From contig NZ_JAATJW010000006.1 of assembly GCF_011800755.1 (NCBI RefSeq), positions 26,143-90,142 on the forward strand: a stretch of 64,000 bases of DNA, read 5' to 3'. Below the pieces are notes generated by a model. That model ran no database searches. It was not told the origin of the DNA and saw nothing but the letters and a program-made list of their open reading frames with translations. The stretch's first letter is position 1. Each line of letters opens with the position of its first letter. The translations under genes and the position numbers were made by a program. Positions 48,155-59,126 of the stretch are shown here, piece by piece. Origin of the DNA: Listeria valentina. Lineage in GTDB: Bacteria > Bacillota > Bacilli > Lactobacillales > Listeriaceae.

Positions 48155-48508
48155 ATGGTTTATGCTATATCTTTAAATAAACAAGTAGAAATAACTAATC
48201 CAGCCGTTCTTATTGAAAAACCGCAAGTGGATCCTATTGAACAGGAAAGCTTTTATATCACATTGTCTGATGCGATTAAGCGGGAGTGGTTAGTGCGTTT
48301 AAACTTTTTTGAAGAAGCAAATGTGGCAAAACTAGAGTTGGCATCTTTTGAGGATTCGGAAGCTTTCGTAGGACGTGGTATTGTTCGTGAAATGGACCTT
48401 GTACCATTTCAAATGGATACAAAAACACAAGAAATTCTTTTTCGAGATATATTCGGTCAAATTTATTTTGTTCAATTTGATGAGATTATCAATATTGAAC
48501 TACTTTAA
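48155..48508 (+). CDS. YolD-like protein, SOS-regulated
   Basis: A 117-residue protein whose C-terminal half (…FRDIFGQIYFVQFDEIINIELL) matches the YolD-like domain, often found next to error-prone polymerases. No polymerase gene is beside it. A LexA box sits in its promoter, so it should be induced by DNA damage; I recall a Listeria homologue (lmo2828) in the LexA regulon. Start ATG at 48155 after AAGAGGTG; an in-frame GTG at 48146 is less likely. Confidence 0.75.
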   Translation: MVYAISLNKQVEITNPAVLIEKPQVDPIEQESFYITLSDAIKREWLVRLNFFEEANVAKLELASFEDSEAFVGRGIVREMDLVPFQMDTKTQEILFRDIFGQIYFVQFDEIINIELL

Positions 48509-48552
48509 AAGCCAGATAACGGCAGATTTCCAGCCGTTATCTGGCTTTTTGA
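48509..48552 (+). terminator. Terminator after the YolD-like gene
   Basis: Fourteen-base perfect arms (AGCCAGATAACGGC and complement) around a 9-base loop, then a T-run, which also supplies the -35 of the next promoter. Confidence 0.93.
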
Positions 48553-48597
48553 CTTTTTTTAAATTATGTTATATGATTGTTGTGACAATTATTGTCA
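48549..48597 (+). promoter_or_regulatory. marR promoter and operator
   Basis: -35 TTGACT (48549-48554), a 17-base spacer, -10 TATGAT (48572-48577). The perfect dyad TGACAATTATTGTCA (48583-48597) covers the expected start of transcription and is a good MarR operator candidate. Confidence 0.78.
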
Positions 48598-48625
48598 TAA
48601 CAATTAATTGAGATGTGGTGAAATA

Positions 48626-49048
48626 ATGAGGCAAAAGTTTGATGAATTTTCCTTTCAAACAACAAAAATCGCGAAAAAAATGCACTTGTTTCTTTCAAGA
48701 AGTTTAGCTGATCTGCAAGTCACACCGGAACAGTGGACAATCTTAAACATTATCCACCAGAAAGCGCCAATTTCGCAAAGAGAATTAGCGGAGCTCTCGG
48801 AAAAAGATACGCCGACAGTTAACCGAATTATTGACGTGTTACAGCGCAAAAATTTGGTAATTCGTGAAACAGATGCAGTGGATCGACGAAAAACCTTGTT
48901 GAGTCTAAGTGACAAAGGAAGCGAGCTAACTCGTATTTTGCAGGAAACTGTAGAAGAGGCTTGCAAGAATATGTTTGCCGGTTTTTCAGAACAAGATTTG
49001 CAAACTTTTGCTACTTTGTTAAACCAAATCGAGAATAATATTGAGTAA
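48626..49048 (+). CDS. MarR-family regulator
   Basis: A 140-residue MarR protein with a winged helix domain (about residues 30-100: ISQRELAELSEKDTPTVNRIIDVLQRKNLVIRE and VDRRKTLLSLSDKG). It is followed 11 bases later by an MFS exporter and preceded by a 15-base perfect dyad, so it most likely represses itself and the exporter until a toxic ligand binds. Start ATG at 48626; the frame to 48608 is unsupported. Confidence 0.9.
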   Translation: MRQKFDEFSFQTTKIAKKMHLFLSRSLADLQVTPEQWTILNIIHQKAPISQRELAELSEKDTPTVNRIIDVLQRKNLVIRETDAVDRRKTLLSLSDKGSELTRILQETVEEACKNMFAGFSEQDLQTFATLLNQIENNIE

Positions 49049-49059
49049 GAAGGGATTTT

Positions 49060-50199
49060 TTGGAAAGTAAAACAAAATTATGGACGAAGGACTACGTTTT
49101 TTTACTGATCGGAAGTATTTTTCTATATGTTGGCTTCATGGTGTTCATGCCAACGCTACCGACACAAATTATTAAACTGGGAGGTTCCCAAGTTGAAGCA
49201 AGCCTCGCGGTAGGTGTTTTCTCCGTTGTGGCGCTTCTGATGCGTTCTATTTCAGGAAGTTGGAATGACCGATTTGGTTCTAAGGTGCTCATTTTAATTG
49301 GCTTTCTGATTTTAATTGCAACAACGGCTAGTTTCTATGTTTCAACAGTTGTACTAGCACTGCTTGCGGTTCGCTTCGTTCAAGGAGCTGGCTGGGGAAT
49401 CAGTACGACTTCCATTGCCACCGGGGTTTCAGCAATTGTTCCGCCCAATCGAACGGGTGAAGGCATTGGTTTTTATGGATTAACGACGGCACTTGGCATG
49501 TCGCTTGCACCCGTTGTCGCGATTTTGATTATGAATTATTTTTCATTCAACACATTGATCACCTTTGCCTTAGTCATTTTAGTTGCGACGTTCTTGCTGC
49601 TTTCACAAGTTCGAATTAAGCAAGAAAAAGTGAAGAAAAGCGGAAAAATGAAGCTTTTCGAGAAAACGGCTCTATTGCCGGCTTTTTTATGTTTATTGAT
49701 GGCTATTCCACTTGGTGGGATTCAAACGTTTATGATGGTATACGGCACAGAAATACATGTCGAAAACACATGGATTTATTTTTTAGGACAAGCGATTACC
49801 ATACTTTTAAGCCGTCTGTTTGCCGGCCGATTATACGATACGAAAGGTCATTTCGTTGTCGTCGTTCCTGGTGTCTGTGCTATGATACTGGGTATTTTAT
49901 TGCTTTCCTTCGCTACAGGCGCTTGGATGCTATTTCTAGCAGCGCTAGCATTTGGTTTAGGATACGGAATGACACAACCTGCCTTACAAGCACTTACCGT
50001 GGACCGAGCTGCTCCAGAAAATAAAGGAGCCGCAAATGGAACCTTTTTATCTGGCATGGATATAGGAATGGCGATCGGAAGTTTTGGGCTTAGTATTGTC
50101 GCTACTTATAGCAACTATGCGATCATGTATCGTTCCGCTATTTTAGCGTTACTTGTTTTTCTTGTGATTTACTTTTTCGCATTTAGAAAAACTAAATAA
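49060..50199 (+). CDS. MFS efflux transporter
   Basis: A 379-residue major facilitator with twelve spans. The A-motif loop between spans 2 and 3 reads SGSWNDRFGSKVLILIG, and the VQGAGWGISTT region marks span 4 of drug/proton antiporters. It is paired with the marR gene. The exported compound is unknown. Start TTG at 49060 after AAGAAGGGA. Confidence 0.88.
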   Translation: MESKTKLWTKDYVFLLIGSIFLYVGFMVFMPTLPTQIIKLGGSQVEASLAVGVFSVVALLMRSISGSWNDRFGSKVLILIGFLILIATTASFYVSTVVLALLAVRFVQGAGWGISTTSIATGVSAIVPPNRTGEGIGFYGLTTALGMSLAPVVAILIMNYFSFNTLITFALVILVATFLLLSQVRIKQEKVKKSGKMKLFEKTALLPAFLCLLMAIPLGGIQTFMMVYGTEIHVENTWIYFLGQAITILLSRLFAGRLYDTKGHFVVVVPGVCAMILGILLLSFATGAWMLFLAALAFGLGYGMTQPALQALTVDRAAPENKGAANGTFLSGMDIGMAIGSFGLSIVATYSNYAIMYRSAILALLVFLVIYFFAFRKTK

Positions 50200-50206
50200 T
50201 TAATGA

Positions 50207-50241
50207 GCAAGTGCCTTTTTCATAAAGGCACTTGTTTTTTT
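50207..50241 (+). terminator. Terminator after the MFS gene
   Basis: Arms AAGTGCCTTT and AAAGGCACTT around a 5-base loop, then TTTTTTT. Confidence 0.92.
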
Positions 50242-50274
50242 ATGAAGGGTTTTTCTTTAAATTTAAGTGGCATC

Positions 50275-50283
50275 TGTTATAAT
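50275..50283 (+). promoter_or_regulatory. serC promoter
   Basis: Extended -10 TGTTATAAT (50275-50283), giving a leader of about 100 bases. I see no T-box or riboswitch fold in it. Confidence 0.65.
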
Positions 50284-50387
50284 ATACGAAAAGCATGTGA
50301 TTTTTTATTTATTCTAAAAATTGTGTCTTGGTGCACAAGTGAAAAATGTCAGTTTACCAAATAAGAATGGATGGGAGCGAGCGGGGA

Positions 50388-51473
50388 ATGAAACAAGTCT
50401 ATAATTTTTCAGCGGGTCCAGCTGTGTTACCACAACCTGTTTTAAAACAAGTACAAGAAGAAATGCTTTCCTATCAAGGATCGGGAATGTCAGTTATGGA
50501 ACTCAGCCATAGATCGACGCTGTTCGAAGAAATTATTAGCGAAGCGGAAAAGTTACTCCGCGAATTAATGGGCATCCCAGATCACTATAAAGTCTTATTT
50601 CTACAAGGTGGAGCAAGCTTACAGTTCACGATGGTTCCACTTAATCTAGCGCTCCATCAAAAAGCTGCATTTGTAAACACTGGTTCTTGGTCAAAAAAAG
50701 CCATCCAAGAAGCAAAAAAAGTGGCAGAACCCATTGTTATTGCTTCTTCCGAGGATCGCAATTTCCATTACATTCCAGAAATTCCAGAAGCGCCACAAGA
50801 CGCATCTTACATACATATCACAACGAATAATACCATCGAAGGAACAGCTTACTTCGATATTCCGCAAACTAAAATCCCACTTGTCGCAGATATGTCTTCT
50901 AACATCTTATCAAACGATTACCGAGTCGAAGATTTTGGATTGATTTATGCGGGGGCACAAAAAAACATTGGCCCAGCAGGACTTACGATAGTGATTGTGC
51001 GGGAAGATTTGATCGGCCAAGTGCCTGACTTGCCTGCAATGCTCGATTATGCCGTACAAGCGAAAAATGATTCGCTTTATAATACACCACCAACCTTTGC
51101 TATTTATGTTGCAAAGCTTGTTTTAGAATGGATAAAAAAAGAAGGCGGCGTGGCTGAAATGGAACGACGAAACCGCGAAAAAGCCGCCCTTTTGTATGCT
51201 TACTTAGATCAGTCTAAGATGTTTAGTTCTTCCGTAGAACCCGCATTCCGTTCACTCACGAACATTCCTTTTCAAACCGGTAATGAACAGCTAGACCAAC
51301 TCTTTCTGCAAGAAGCGGAGGGAGAAGGCTTCATCAATTTGAAGGGGCATCGCTCGGTCGGCGGTATGCGAGCTAGTTTATACAATGCCTTCCCAATTCT
51401 TGGTGTCGAAGAATTTGTTCATTTTATGGAGGGTTTCGCTGTTAAATATAAAGGGGGAAAAATTTATGTTTAA
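50388..51473 (+). CDS. serC: Phosphoserine aminotransferase
   Basis: A 361-residue PLP enzyme that makes phosphoserine from 3-phosphohydroxypyruvate and glutamate. It has [12 protein letters not shown] at the start, [17 protein letters not shown] (about 72-88), the PLP lysine in [14 protein letters not shown] (near K196) and [16 protein letters not shown] near the end. The ATG at 50388 matches the family N-terminus. It overlaps serA by eight bases. Confidence 0.96.
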   Translation: MKQVYNFSAGPAVLPQPVLKQVQEEMLSYQGSGMSVMELSHRSTLFEEIISEAEKLLRELMGIPDHYKVLFLQGGASLQFTMVPLNLALHQKAAFVNTGSWSKKAIQEAKKVAEPIVIASSEDRNFHYIPEIPEAPQDASYIHITTNNTIEGTAYFDIPQTKIPLVADMSSNILSNDYRVEDFGLIYAGAQKNIGPAGLTIVIVREDLIGQVPDLPAMLDYAVQAKNDSLYNTPPTFAIYVAKLVLEWIKKEGGVAEMERRNREKAALLYAYLDQSKMFSSSVEPAFRSLTNIPFQTGNEQLDQLFLQEAEGEGFINLKGHRSVGGMRASLYNAFPILGVEEFVHFMEGFAVKYKGGKIYV

Positions 51474-52653
51474 GATTGAAACGCTAAACGCCATTGCAGA
51501 AGAAGGACTTGCAACCTTCCATCACGAGAAGTACAGTGTGGATCAAAATGTCGATCCAGATGGTTTATTGCTGCGCAGTTATAGCTTGCAAGATTTTGAG
51601 TTTCCAAGTTCATTAAAAGCTGTGGCGCGAGCAGGTGCCGGTGTGAATAACATTCCGCTTGAACGCTGTTCGGAGCAAGGCATCGTCGTATTTAATACGC
51701 CAGGAGCAAACGCCAATGCCGTGAAAGAGCTGGTGCTTGCAAGTTTGTTCATGGCAGCTCGCCCGATCATTGAAGGCTGCACGTGGGTTCGCGAACTCGA
51801 AGGTGAAAATCTGACCGCAAAAGTGGAGGCAGGAAAAAAAGCATTTTCTGGAACCGAATTAGCTGGCAAGAAACTGGGAATCATTGGGCTTGGATCAATT
51901 GGTGCGCTTGTTGCGAATGACGCGGCTGCTCTTGGGATGGAAGTGATGGGTTTCGACCCTTACATATCCGTGGATACCGCTTGGAAGATTTCGCGAGAAG
52001 TGAAGCGCGCGACGGAACTCGAAGAAATTTTAACAACGTGCGATTACATCAGCGTTCATGTTCCGCTTCGAGAAAACACAAACCAAATGTTTAATGCGGA
52101 AACATTGATGTTGCTTCGTTCAGATGCAGTATTATTGAACTTTTCTCGAGGTGAATTGGTGGATGAAACGGCAATTTTGGATGCCTTGGATCATCAAAGA
52201 TTGCGTCTTTATTTGACCGATTTTGCTACAAACGCGTTGCTTGAAAATGAACACGTCCGCGTATTGCCACATCTAGGCGCCTCAACCGCCGAAGCAGAAA
52301 TCAATTGCTCCATCATGGCGGCGCGAGAACTACAATCGTATCTCGAAACGGGAAGCATCAAAAACTCGGTGAACTATCCAAATGTGGAAATGCCTTACAA
52401 TGGCCATCCACGAATCGGCGTTTGCCACCACAATATTCCCAACATGGTAGGACAAGTCTCAACGATTGTCGCGAGCCATCAAATAAACATTCTCGACCTT
52501 ACAAACCGAAGCCTCGAAGGTTACGCGTATACGCTGCTCGATTTAGAACAAAACGAAGCCGTGAATTTGGAACGAATCAAAGAAGACTTAGAGAAAATTG
52601 AAGGAGTGCTTCGCGTTCGAGTCATTGAACCAATCGGAGTCACCGTTTCCTGA
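51466..52653 (+). CDS. serA: D-3-phosphoglycerate dehydrogenase
   Basis: A 395-residue enzyme, the first step of serine synthesis. It has the NAD motif [16 protein letters not shown] (about residues 139-154), the 2-hydroxyacid dehydrogenase signature near [15 protein letters not shown] (about 222), the catalytic His in [12 protein letters not shown], and a C-terminal ACT domain (about 320-395) for serine feedback. Start ATG at 51466 after AAGGGGG. Confidence 0.95.
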   Translation: MFKIETLNAIAEEGLATFHHEKYSVDQNVDPDGLLLRSYSLQDFEFPSSLKAVARAGAGVNNIPLERCSEQGIVVFNTPGANANAVKELVLASLFMAARPIIEGCTWVRELEGENLTAKVEAGKKAFSGTELAGKKLGIIGLGSIGALVANDAAALGMEVMGFDPYISVDTAWKISREVKRATELEEILTTCDYISVHVPLRENTNQMFNAETLMLLRSDAVLLNFSRGELVDETAILDALDHQRLRLYLTDFATNALLENEHVRVLPHLGASTAEAEINCSIMAARELQSYLETGSIKNSVNYPNVEMPYNGHPRIGVCHHNIPNMVGQVSTIVASHQINILDLTNRSLEGYAYTLLDLEQNEAVNLERIKEDLEKIEGVLRVRVIEPIGVTVS

Positions 52654-52655
52654 AC

Positions 52656-52671
52656 TATTTCCCGGGAAATA
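52656..52671. promoter_or_regulatory. Noc-binding site (perfect) between serA and the DUF1015 gene
   Basis: TATTTCCCGGGAAATA, identical to the copy in mvaK1 on the opposite arm. Confidence 0.88.
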
Positions 52672-52696
52672 TCAACATGATAAAGGAGGAAGAAAG

Positions 52697-53926
52697 TTGG
52701 TAAAAGTGAGACCATTTAAAGCCGTTCGACCCAGGCAAGATTTAGCGGACCAAGTCGCATCGCTTCCCTATGATGTTTTAAATAGCGAAGAAGCGCGAGA
52801 AATCGGCAAGGGAAATCCTTACTCCTTCTTGCATATCGACAAAGCAGAAATTGATTTGGATGAAAACCTTTCGCCATACGCTGAAGAAGTCTATCAAAAA
52901 GCAAATGAAAACCTCAAAACCTTTTTAAAAAGCGGTTGGCTAGAAAAGGAGGAGCAGGATTCTTACTATTTGTATGAATTAACAGTTGGAGGCAAGTCCC
53001 AACTTGGTCTAGCAGCCGTGACGTCGATACAGGACTACGCGGATGGGATCATCAAGAAGCATGAGTTTACCCGTGAAGAAAAAGAACGCGACCGGATTCG
53101 CCATATTGATGCTTGCGATGCGAATACAAGTCCCATTTTTCTTACTTATCGGGGCAAGCCCAATTTGACTGAAGCGCTACATCGCTATGCCAAACAAAAT
53201 GAGCCATTATATGATTTTGCGAGTTTTTATGATGTAGAGCATCGCGTGTGGCAAATTCTGGATGCGGACTTGGCGGAACAAATTGACCAGACTTTTGAAG
53301 CCGTGCCAGCACTTTATATTGCCGATGGGCATCACCGCACGGAATCAGCCGTCAAAGTGGGCTTGAAACGCCGGGAGGCCCATCCGGATGCTGAATTTAA
53401 TTTTTTCCTTTCGGTGCTATTTCCGGCGGAGGAGCTTTCCATTTTGGATTACAACCGCGTGATTCGGGCGCCGCTTCCCGATGATTTCTTGGCAAAAGTG
53501 AAGGCTGCATTTGATATGACGCCAGCGCAGCAGGAGGCATTCAAGCCGCAAGAGAAGCATCAATTTGGGATGTATCTGGATGGCGCTTGGTATGGCCTTG
53601 AAGCTAAACAAGAGGTCATCCCGGATGATGTGATTGGCGGCCTTGATGTGTCCATCCTTCAGGATCAGGTGCTCGCGCCGATATTTGGAATCGAGGATGT
53701 GCGCCGGGATGATCGAATTGATTTTGTAGGTGGTATTCGCGGACTGGACGAGTTAAAGACGCTTGTGGATAGCGGGAAATTTAATGTGGCGTTTGCGATG
53801 TATCCGCCACAAATGGAAGATTTGCTTGGGGTTGCGGATGCTAATCAAATTATGCCGCCTAAATCGACTTGGTTTGAGCCGAAGCTTTTGAGTGGCTTGT
53901 TTGTCCATCAATTGGAAACAAAATGA
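52697..53926 (+). CDS. DUF1015 protein
   Basis: A 409-residue soluble protein of the DUF1015 family. Conserved segments are the N-terminal RPFKAVRPRQDLADQVASLPYDV, the YLYEL region near 95, the ADGHHRTESAV motif (near 215-225) that looks like an active site, and a C-terminal PPKSTWFEPKLLSGLFVH. The family commonly neighbours serA in Firmicutes, pointing to serine metabolism, but the reaction is unknown. It begins with TTG at 52697 after AAAGGAGG. Confidence 0.88.
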   Translation: MVKVRPFKAVRPRQDLADQVASLPYDVLNSEEAREIGKGNPYSFLHIDKAEIDLDENLSPYAEEVYQKANENLKTFLKSGWLEKEEQDSYYLYELTVGGKSQLGLAAVTSIQDYADGIIKKHEFTREEKERDRIRHIDACDANTSPIFLTYRGKPNLTEALHRYAKQNEPLYDFASFYDVEHRVWQILDADLAEQIDQTFEAVPALYIADGHHRTESAVKVGLKRREAHPDAEFNFFLSVLFPAEELSILDYNRVIRAPLPDDFLAKVKAAFDMTPAQQEAFKPQEKHQFGMYLDGAWYGLEAKQEVIPDDVIGGLDVSILQDQVLAPIFGIEDVRRDDRIDFVGGIRGLDELKTLVDSGKFNVAFAMYPPQMEDLLGVADANQIMPPKSTWFEPKLLSGLFVHQLETK

Positions 53927-53927
53927 A

Positions 53928-53962
53928 AAGGTGCGCCTCGGAAGAAGAGGCGTACTTTTTTT
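53928..53962 (+). terminator. Terminator of the serC-serA-DUF1015 operon
   Basis: Arms GTGCGCCTC and GAGGCGTAC with one mismatch, then a T-run. Confidence 0.85.
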
Positions 53963-54033
53963 GTGGATAAAATAAAAAACGGTTGTTATCCACATGTGAA
54001 TAAGTTAAAATAGAACATATCAATTGTGGATAA
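53962..54033. promoter_or_regulatory. DnaA-box cluster upstream of mnmE
   Basis: Three perfect DnaA boxes: TGTGGATAA (53962-53970), TTATCCACA (53986-53994) and TGTGGATAA (54025-54033), plus a one-mismatch box TGTGAATAA at 53995-54003, in 72 bases of AT-rich DNA, about 21 kb from oriC. Confidence 0.88.
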
Positions 54034-54161
54034 TTAAATAATGCTGATGAATGACTTGAGCTTTGGTCAAAGCAGAGTGTATGGTTGTGTAGTCGCAAGG
54101 AATTTATTCGGACACTTTTAGCCCGAGCTTATTTGGCTTATAGAAGAAAGGTGGGAGAAGA

Positions 54162-55535
54162 ATGGATTTGGATACTATTGCTGCTATCTCAACACCGCCC
54201 GGCGAAGGAGCCATTGCTATTATTCGATTAAGCGGCGATGAAGCGATTCAGATAGCGGATCGTATTTTTTATGCCAAAAATCGCTTGGCGGACGCGGATA
54301 GTCACACGATCCATTATGGACATATAAAGGAAAATGGTGAAGCAATCGAAGAGGTTATGACTTCTGTGATGCGAGCACCACGAACGTTTACGAGAGAAGA
54401 CGTCGTTGAGATTAATTGTCACGGCGGAATTGTTGCAGTTAACCGGGTTTTACAATTGCTATTAAGAAGCGGCGCCCGGCTTGCTGAACCTGGAGAATTC
54501 ACTAAGCGCGCCTTTTTAAACGGAAGAATTGACTTGTCACAGGCAGAAGCGGTCATGGACTTGATTCGTGCGAAAACGGATCGGGCGATGGGGGTTGCGC
54601 TGAAGCAAATGGACGGCAATTTGTCGCGGTTAATTCGGAATTTGCGGCAGGAAATTTTGGACGCGCTCGCGCAAGTTGAGGTTAATATTGATTACCCGGA
54701 ATACGACGATGTTGAGGAAATGACGCAGAAGATGCTCGTTGAAAAAACGCTTCTTGTAAAGGCATCTGTTGCACAGCTGCTTGAAACGGCTCAGCAGGGG
54801 AAAATCTTACGGGATGGGCTCGCTACAGCCATAATTGGTCGACCGAATGTAGGGAAGTCTTCACTGCTTAATCAGCTTATTCAAGAAGAAAAAGCGATCG
54901 TGACGGATATTGCGGGAACGACACGTGATATTATTGAAGAATATGTCAATGTGCGCGGGGTACCGCTTCGTTTGATTGATACGGCTGGTATTCGTGAAAC
55001 GGAAGATATCGTTGAAAAAATCGGAGTAGAAAGATCAAGAAAAGCGCTACAGGATGCGGATTTTATTTTACTTGTATTAAATCAAAATGAACCACTGACA
55101 GAGGAAGATCGAGCGTTGTTTGAAGCGGCGCGAAATCATCGCTATGTTGTAGTGTTGAATAAAACGGACTTAAAGCGAGAAATAGATATTGCTCAGGTGC
55201 AGGCGCTTGCGGGCACTAATCCTGTTGTTGAGACGTCGATGCTCACAGATCTTGGCATCATAGAACTCGAAGAAGCGATTAAAAAGTTGTTCTTTACTGG
55301 GGAAATTGATGCAGGGGATGCAACTTATGTTTCGAATACGCGGCATATTGCGCTTCTTCATCAAGCTGCGAGTGCGCTCGATGCGGTAATTGAAGGTGTT
55401 GAAGCTGGAATGCCGGTTGATATTGTGCAAATTGATATGACAAGAGCGTGGGATTTACTCGGTGAAATTACGGGGGATTCTGTTCAGGATGAACTCTTAG
55501 ATCAACTATTTAATCAGTTTTGTCTAGGTAAATAA
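54162..55535 (+). CDS. mnmE: tRNA modification GTPase MnmE
   Basis: A 457-residue three-domain GTPase that, with MnmG, adds the carboxymethylaminomethyl group to wobble uridine 34. It has the N-terminal tetrahydrofolate-binding domain (1-118, [20 protein letters not shown]), a helical domain, and an inserted G domain (about 220-380) with [26 protein letters not shown] and NKTD. It ends in the catalytic CLGK. Start ATG at 54162 after AGGTGGGAG. Confidence 0.97.
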   Translation: MDLDTIAAISTPPGEGAIAIIRLSGDEAIQIADRIFYAKNRLADADSHTIHYGHIKENGEAIEEVMTSVMRAPRTFTREDVVEINCHGGIVAVNRVLQLLLRSGARLAEPGEFTKRAFLNGRIDLSQAEAVMDLIRAKTDRAMGVALKQMDGNLSRLIRNLRQEILDALAQVEVNIDYPEYDDVEEMTQKMLVEKTLLVKASVAQLLETAQQGKILRDGLATAIIGRPNVGKSSLLNQLIQEEKAIVTDIAGTTRDIIEEYVNVRGVPLRLIDTAGIRETEDIVEKIGVERSRKALQDADFILLVLNQNEPLTEEDRALFEAARNHRYVVVLNKTDLKREIDIAQVQALAGTNPVVETSMLTDLGIIELEEAIKKLFFTGEIDAGDATYVSNTRHIALLHQAASALDAVIEGVEAGMPVDIVQIDMTRAWDLLGEITGDSVQDELLDQLFNQFCLGK

Positions 55536-55553
55536 AGGAGATGGAAGGAAAAA

Positions 55554-57440
55554 ATGCAAATTTATGAAGCTGGTCATTATGATGTGATCGTTGTAGGTGC
55601 TGGCCATGCGGGCGTTGAAGCAGGTCTTGCAAGCGGCCGGATGGGTGCTAAGACACTTATGTTAACGATCAATTTAGATATGGTCGCATTCATGCCTTGC
55701 AACCCGTCAGTTGGCGGCCCAGCAAAAGGCGTTGTTGTGCGTGAAATTGATGCGCTCGGCGGCGAAATGGGACGAAATACAGATAAAACGTATGTGCAAA
55801 TGCGGATGTTAAATACTGGTAAAGGGCCTGCCGTGCGCGCTTTACGTGCGCAATCGGATAAATGGGACTATCAGCATGAAATGAAACATACGATTGAAAA
55901 AGAAGAAAATATTACCCTTAAACAAGGCTTAGTTGACCATCTAGTCATAGAAGATGGTATCTGTCGTGGCGTGATTACAAATAGTGGCGCGAAATACACA
56001 GCAGATGCAGTTGTTTTAACGACGGGAACATTTTCTCGCGGTGAAATCATTGTTGGAGATTTGCGTTATTCAAGCGGTCCAAACAATCAACAACCATCAA
56101 TCAAACTTTCAGAGCACTTGGAAGAATTGGGCTTTATTTTGCGTCGCTTTAAAACGGGGACACCGCCACGTGTTAAATCTAGTTCCATTAATTATGATGA
56201 AACGGAGATTCAACCAGGTGATGAAAACCCGCGTGCGTTTAGCTATGAAACGACTGAAATGTTACTTAGCCAACTGCCATGTTGGTTAACTTATACGAAC
56301 GAGCACACACATGAAATTATTCATGCCAACTTGTCGCGCTCACCAATGTTTACAGCCACGAAAAAAGGAACGGGCGCGCGTTATTGCCCGTCTATCGAAG
56401 ATAAAATTGTTCGCTTTAGTGATAAACCGCGGCACCAAATTTTCTTGGAGCCTGAAGGTCGCAACACGGAAGAAGTTTATGTGCAAGGACTTTCTACGAG
56501 TCTGCCTGAAGATGTGCAAGAAAAAATGCTTCGGACGATTCCTGGACTTGAAAATGTTGAAATGATGCGAGTTGGCTATGCAATTGAGTATGATGCAGTG
56601 ATGCCGGATCAACTGTGGCCGTCTCTTGAAACCAAATTAGTTCCAGGGCTCTTTACTGCTGGGCAAATTAATGGAACAAGCGGTTACGAAGAAGCGGCGG
56701 GACAAGGTTTAATGGCCGGGATTAATGCTTGTCGCAAAATTCAAGAGAAGGAGCCTGTCATTTTAGGTCGCGACCAAGCTTATATTGGCGTGCTCATTGA
56801 TGACCTCGTAACGAAAGGCACGGAAGAACCTTATCGCCTTTTAACTTCGCGGGCTGAATACCGTCTCCTCTTGCGTCATGATAATGCGGATTTGCGGTTG
56901 ACTGAACTTGGTCATGAAATTGGACTGATTAACGATGAACGTTATGCGCGGTTCCAAGCGAAAAAAGCGGCGGTAGAAGAAGAAAAACATCGCCTTGAAA
57001 CAACGAGAATCAAGCCAACAGAACAAGTGCAAGCAATGCTTCGTGAATTAGGCTCAGCTGAACTTAAAGATGGTGTCTTGGCGGCGGACTTCTTACGTAG
57101 ACCAGAAATGACGTATGATAAGATCATAGAAATTGTTCCACGTGAAACATCTGTGTCTTGGGATGTGGCGGAACAAGTGGAAATTCAAATTAAATATGAA
57201 GGCTACATCGAAAAAGCTTATTTACAAGTTGAAAAAATGAAGCGAATGGAAGACAAAAAAATTCCGGAAAATATTGATTACGATGCGATTTTTGGTTTGG
57301 CAACGGAAGCTGTTGAAAAACTTAAGAAAATCGAACCGCTGTCGATCGCACAAGCAAGCCGAATTAGCGGTGTTAACCCAGCGGATATTTCCATTTTATT
57401 GGTTTATATTGAACAAGGAAAAATTGCAAAAGTAAAGTGA
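55554..57440 (+). CDS. mnmG: tRNA uridine-5-carboxymethylaminomethyl modification enzyme MnmG
   Basis: A 628-residue FAD enzyme, partner of MnmE. It has the FAD loop [19 protein letters not shown] (about residues 11-29), [21 protein letters not shown] (near 50-70), GTPPRV (near 205), [23 protein letters not shown] (near 365-387) and the C-terminal tRNA-binding helices. It starts 18 bases after mnmE. A one-mismatch parS site is embedded in its 3' half. Confidence 0.97.
   Translation: MQIYEAGHYDVIVVGAGHAGVEAGLASGRMGAKTLMLTINLDMVAFMPCNPSVGGPAKGVVVREIDALGGEMGRNTDKTYVQMRMLNTGKGPAVRALRAQSDKWDYQHEMKHTIEKEENITLKQGLVDHLVIEDGICRGVITNSGAKYTADAVVLTTGTFSRGEIIVGDLRYSSGPNNQQPSIKLSEHLEELGFILRRFKTGTPPRVKSSSINYDETEIQPGDENPRAFSYETTEMLLSQLPCWLTYTNEHTHEIIHANLSRSPMFTATKKGTGARYCPSIEDKIVRFSDKPRHQIFLEPEGRNTEEVYVQGLSTSLPEDVQEKMLRTIPGLENVEMMRVGYAIEYDAVMPDQLWPSLETKLVPGLFTAGQINGTSGYEEAAGQGLMAGINACRKIQEKEPVILGRDQAYIGVLIDDLVTKGTEEPYRLLTSRAEYRLLLRHDNADLRLTELGHEIGLINDERYARFQAKKAAVEEEKHRLETTRIKPTEQVQAMLRELGSAELKDGVLAADFLRRPEMTYDKIIEIVPRETSVSWDVAEQVEIQIKYEGYIEKAYLQVEKMKRMEDKKIPENIDYDAIFGLATEAVEKLKKIEPLSIAQASRISGVNPADISILLVYIEQGKIAKVK
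57134..57149. promoter_or_regulatory. parS site (one mismatch), inside mnmG
   Basis: TGTTCCACGTGAAACA differs from the consensus at one base. Confidence 0.85.
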
Positions 57441-57449
57441 GGGAAAAAC

Positions 57450-58166
57450 GTGAATCCAGAACAATTTCAGGCGAAACTTGCTGAAGCGGGAATCTTGCTA
57501 ACGGAAACGCAAATGCAGCAATTTGAACGGTATTATGAATTGCTTGTCGAATGGAACGAAAAAATGAATTTAACGGCAATTACGGATAAAGAGGAAGTCT
57601 ATTTGAAGCACTTCTACGATTCGATTTCTGCAGCTTTTTACGTGTCGTTTAATGATTTTAATACGGTTTGTGATGTAGGAGCGGGCGCTGGCTTTCCGAG
57701 TTTGCCGCTAAAAATTTGTTTTCCGCATCTAGAAGTCAGCATTGTGGATTCTCTAAACAAGCGGATCACGTTTTTAAATCATTTAGCAGATGAGTTAGGA
57801 CTTACAAATGTTCATTTTTATCATGATCGAGCAGAGAGCTTTGGTCAAAATAAAGCGCACCGCGAACAATTTTCTTTAGTAACCGCTCGTGCTGTTGCTA
57901 GAATGAGCGTGCTGGCTGAGCTTTGTTTGCCGCTCGTTAAAAAAGATGGTGTATTTTTAGCAATGAAAGCGCAACAAGCCGAGCAGGAGCTTGAAACAGC
58001 CAAAAAAGCCATTGCAGTTTTAGGTGGGAAGGTGACGGAGCATTTTGCTTTTCAACTTCCTGCTGAAAACAGCGAACGAAATATTTATGTGATTAAAAAA
58101 GCGAAAGAAACACCGAAAAAATATCCGCGCAAAGCAGGACTTCCAAATAAACAACCGATTGAGTAA
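57450..58166 (+). CDS. rsmG: 16S rRNA (guanine527-N7)-methyltransferase RsmG
   Basis: A 238-residue SAM-dependent methyltransferase that modifies G527 of 16S rRNA. The SAM site is [17 protein letters not shown] (about residues 68-84); [19 protein letters not shown] lies upstream and [13 protein letters not shown] near 148. The C-terminus ends in the family's KYPRKAG. Start GTG at 57450 after GAGGG, ten bases after mnmG. Confidence 0.96.
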   Translation: MNPEQFQAKLAEAGILLTETQMQQFERYYELLVEWNEKMNLTAITDKEEVYLKHFYDSISAAFYVSFNDFNTVCDVGAGAGFPSLPLKICFPHLEVSIVDSLNKRITFLNHLADELGLTNVHFYHDRAESFGQNKAHREQFSLVTARAVARMSVLAELCLPLVKKDGVFLAMKAQQAEQELETAKKAIAVLGGKVTEHFAFQLPAENSERNIYVIKKAKETPKKYPRKAGLPNKQPIE

Positions 58167-58248
58167 TGTTTTTCCTGGCTATTTCTGCTAAAATGAAAAG
58201 AAGAGTACAAACTTTATTGTGAGATAAACTGAGAAGGGACGATACTCC

Positions 58249-59112
58249 ATGGCTTTTTCACTTTTTGGGAAAAAAGATAAAAACAAAGCGGACGAGTTGG
58301 TCGAGCAAGATTTAACGCAACGAGTTGAGGAAATTCCGTTAAATCAAATTATGCCCAATCAATTTCAGCCGAGAACGGTATTTGATCAAGAAAAAATTGA
58401 AGAACTTGCTGAAACGATCAAAATTCATGGCTTGATTCAGCCGATTGTTCTCCGTGAAATCGAGGAAAACAGCGAAGAAAGTCGTTATGAAATCATTGCT
58501 GGGGAAAGACGTTATCGTGCGGCTGTTCATTTGGAAATGGAAACTATTCCGGCGATCGTTCAAGAATTTACGGATGATGAGTCGGCGGCGCTTGCGTTGA
58601 TTGAAAATTTGCAGAGAGAACAGCTTACGCCGATTGAAGAGGCTGTGGCTTATCAAAGTTTGCTTGAGATGAACGGTGTGACGCAAGAAGCAGTAGCGAA
58701 ACAAGTTGGGAAAAGTCAATCTGCTGTTGCCAATAAGCTGCGTTTACTCAAGCTGCCCAAGGGAATCCAAGAATCTGTTCTTGCAAAAGAAATTTCTGAG
58801 CGCCATGCAAGGTCTTTGCTAGCTCTTGAAAATGAAGAAGAACAGCTGAAAGTTTTAGATAAAATTCGGGACAATCATTTGAACGTTAAGCAAACGGATG
58901 AGCTAATTCGTGAGCTTTTGATGAAAAAAGATGAAAAACCAAAGAAGAAAGCAAAGTTGCGGCTTGTGAGTAAAGATGCGCGAATTGCTTTAAATACGAT
59001 TAAAGAGTCTGTTTCGATGGTGCAAAAAGGCGGAATGGATTTGAACATTAATGAACAGGAATCGGATGAATTTTTCGAAATCACCATTCAAATTCCTAAA
59101 AATAAAAAGTAA
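58249..59112 (+). CDS. noc: Nucleoid occlusion protein Noc
   Basis: A 287-residue ParB-family protein. It begins with a short amphipathic stretch ([21 protein letters not shown]) like the membrane-targeting helix of B. subtilis Noc. It then has the CTP-binding ParB N-domain ([36 protein letters not shown] and GERRYRAA, about residues 38-110), a helix-turn-helix ([27 protein letters not shown]) and a C-terminal dimer domain. The helix-turn-helix and the perfect Noc sites in this window separate it from ParB. Start ATG at 58249 after GAAGGGA. Confidence 0.93.
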   Translation: MAFSLFGKKDKNKADELVEQDLTQRVEEIPLNQIMPNQFQPRTVFDQEKIEELAETIKIHGLIQPIVLREIEENSEESRYEIIAGERRYRAAVHLEMETIPAIVQEFTDDESAALALIENLQREQLTPIEEAVAYQSLLEMNGVTQEAVAKQVGKSQSAVANKLRLLKLPKGIQESVLAKEISERHARSLLALENEEEQLKVLDKIRDNHLNVKQTDELIRELLMKKDEKPKKKAKLRLVSKDARIALNTIKESVSMVQKGGMDLNINEQESDEFFEITIQIPKNKK

Positions 59113-59126
59113 GAGGGGAATCGAAC

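Noticed and set aside
50284..50387. T-box or riboswitch in the serC leader
   Set aside because: No T-box sequence and no hairpin with a T-run is present; the leader is just AT-rich.
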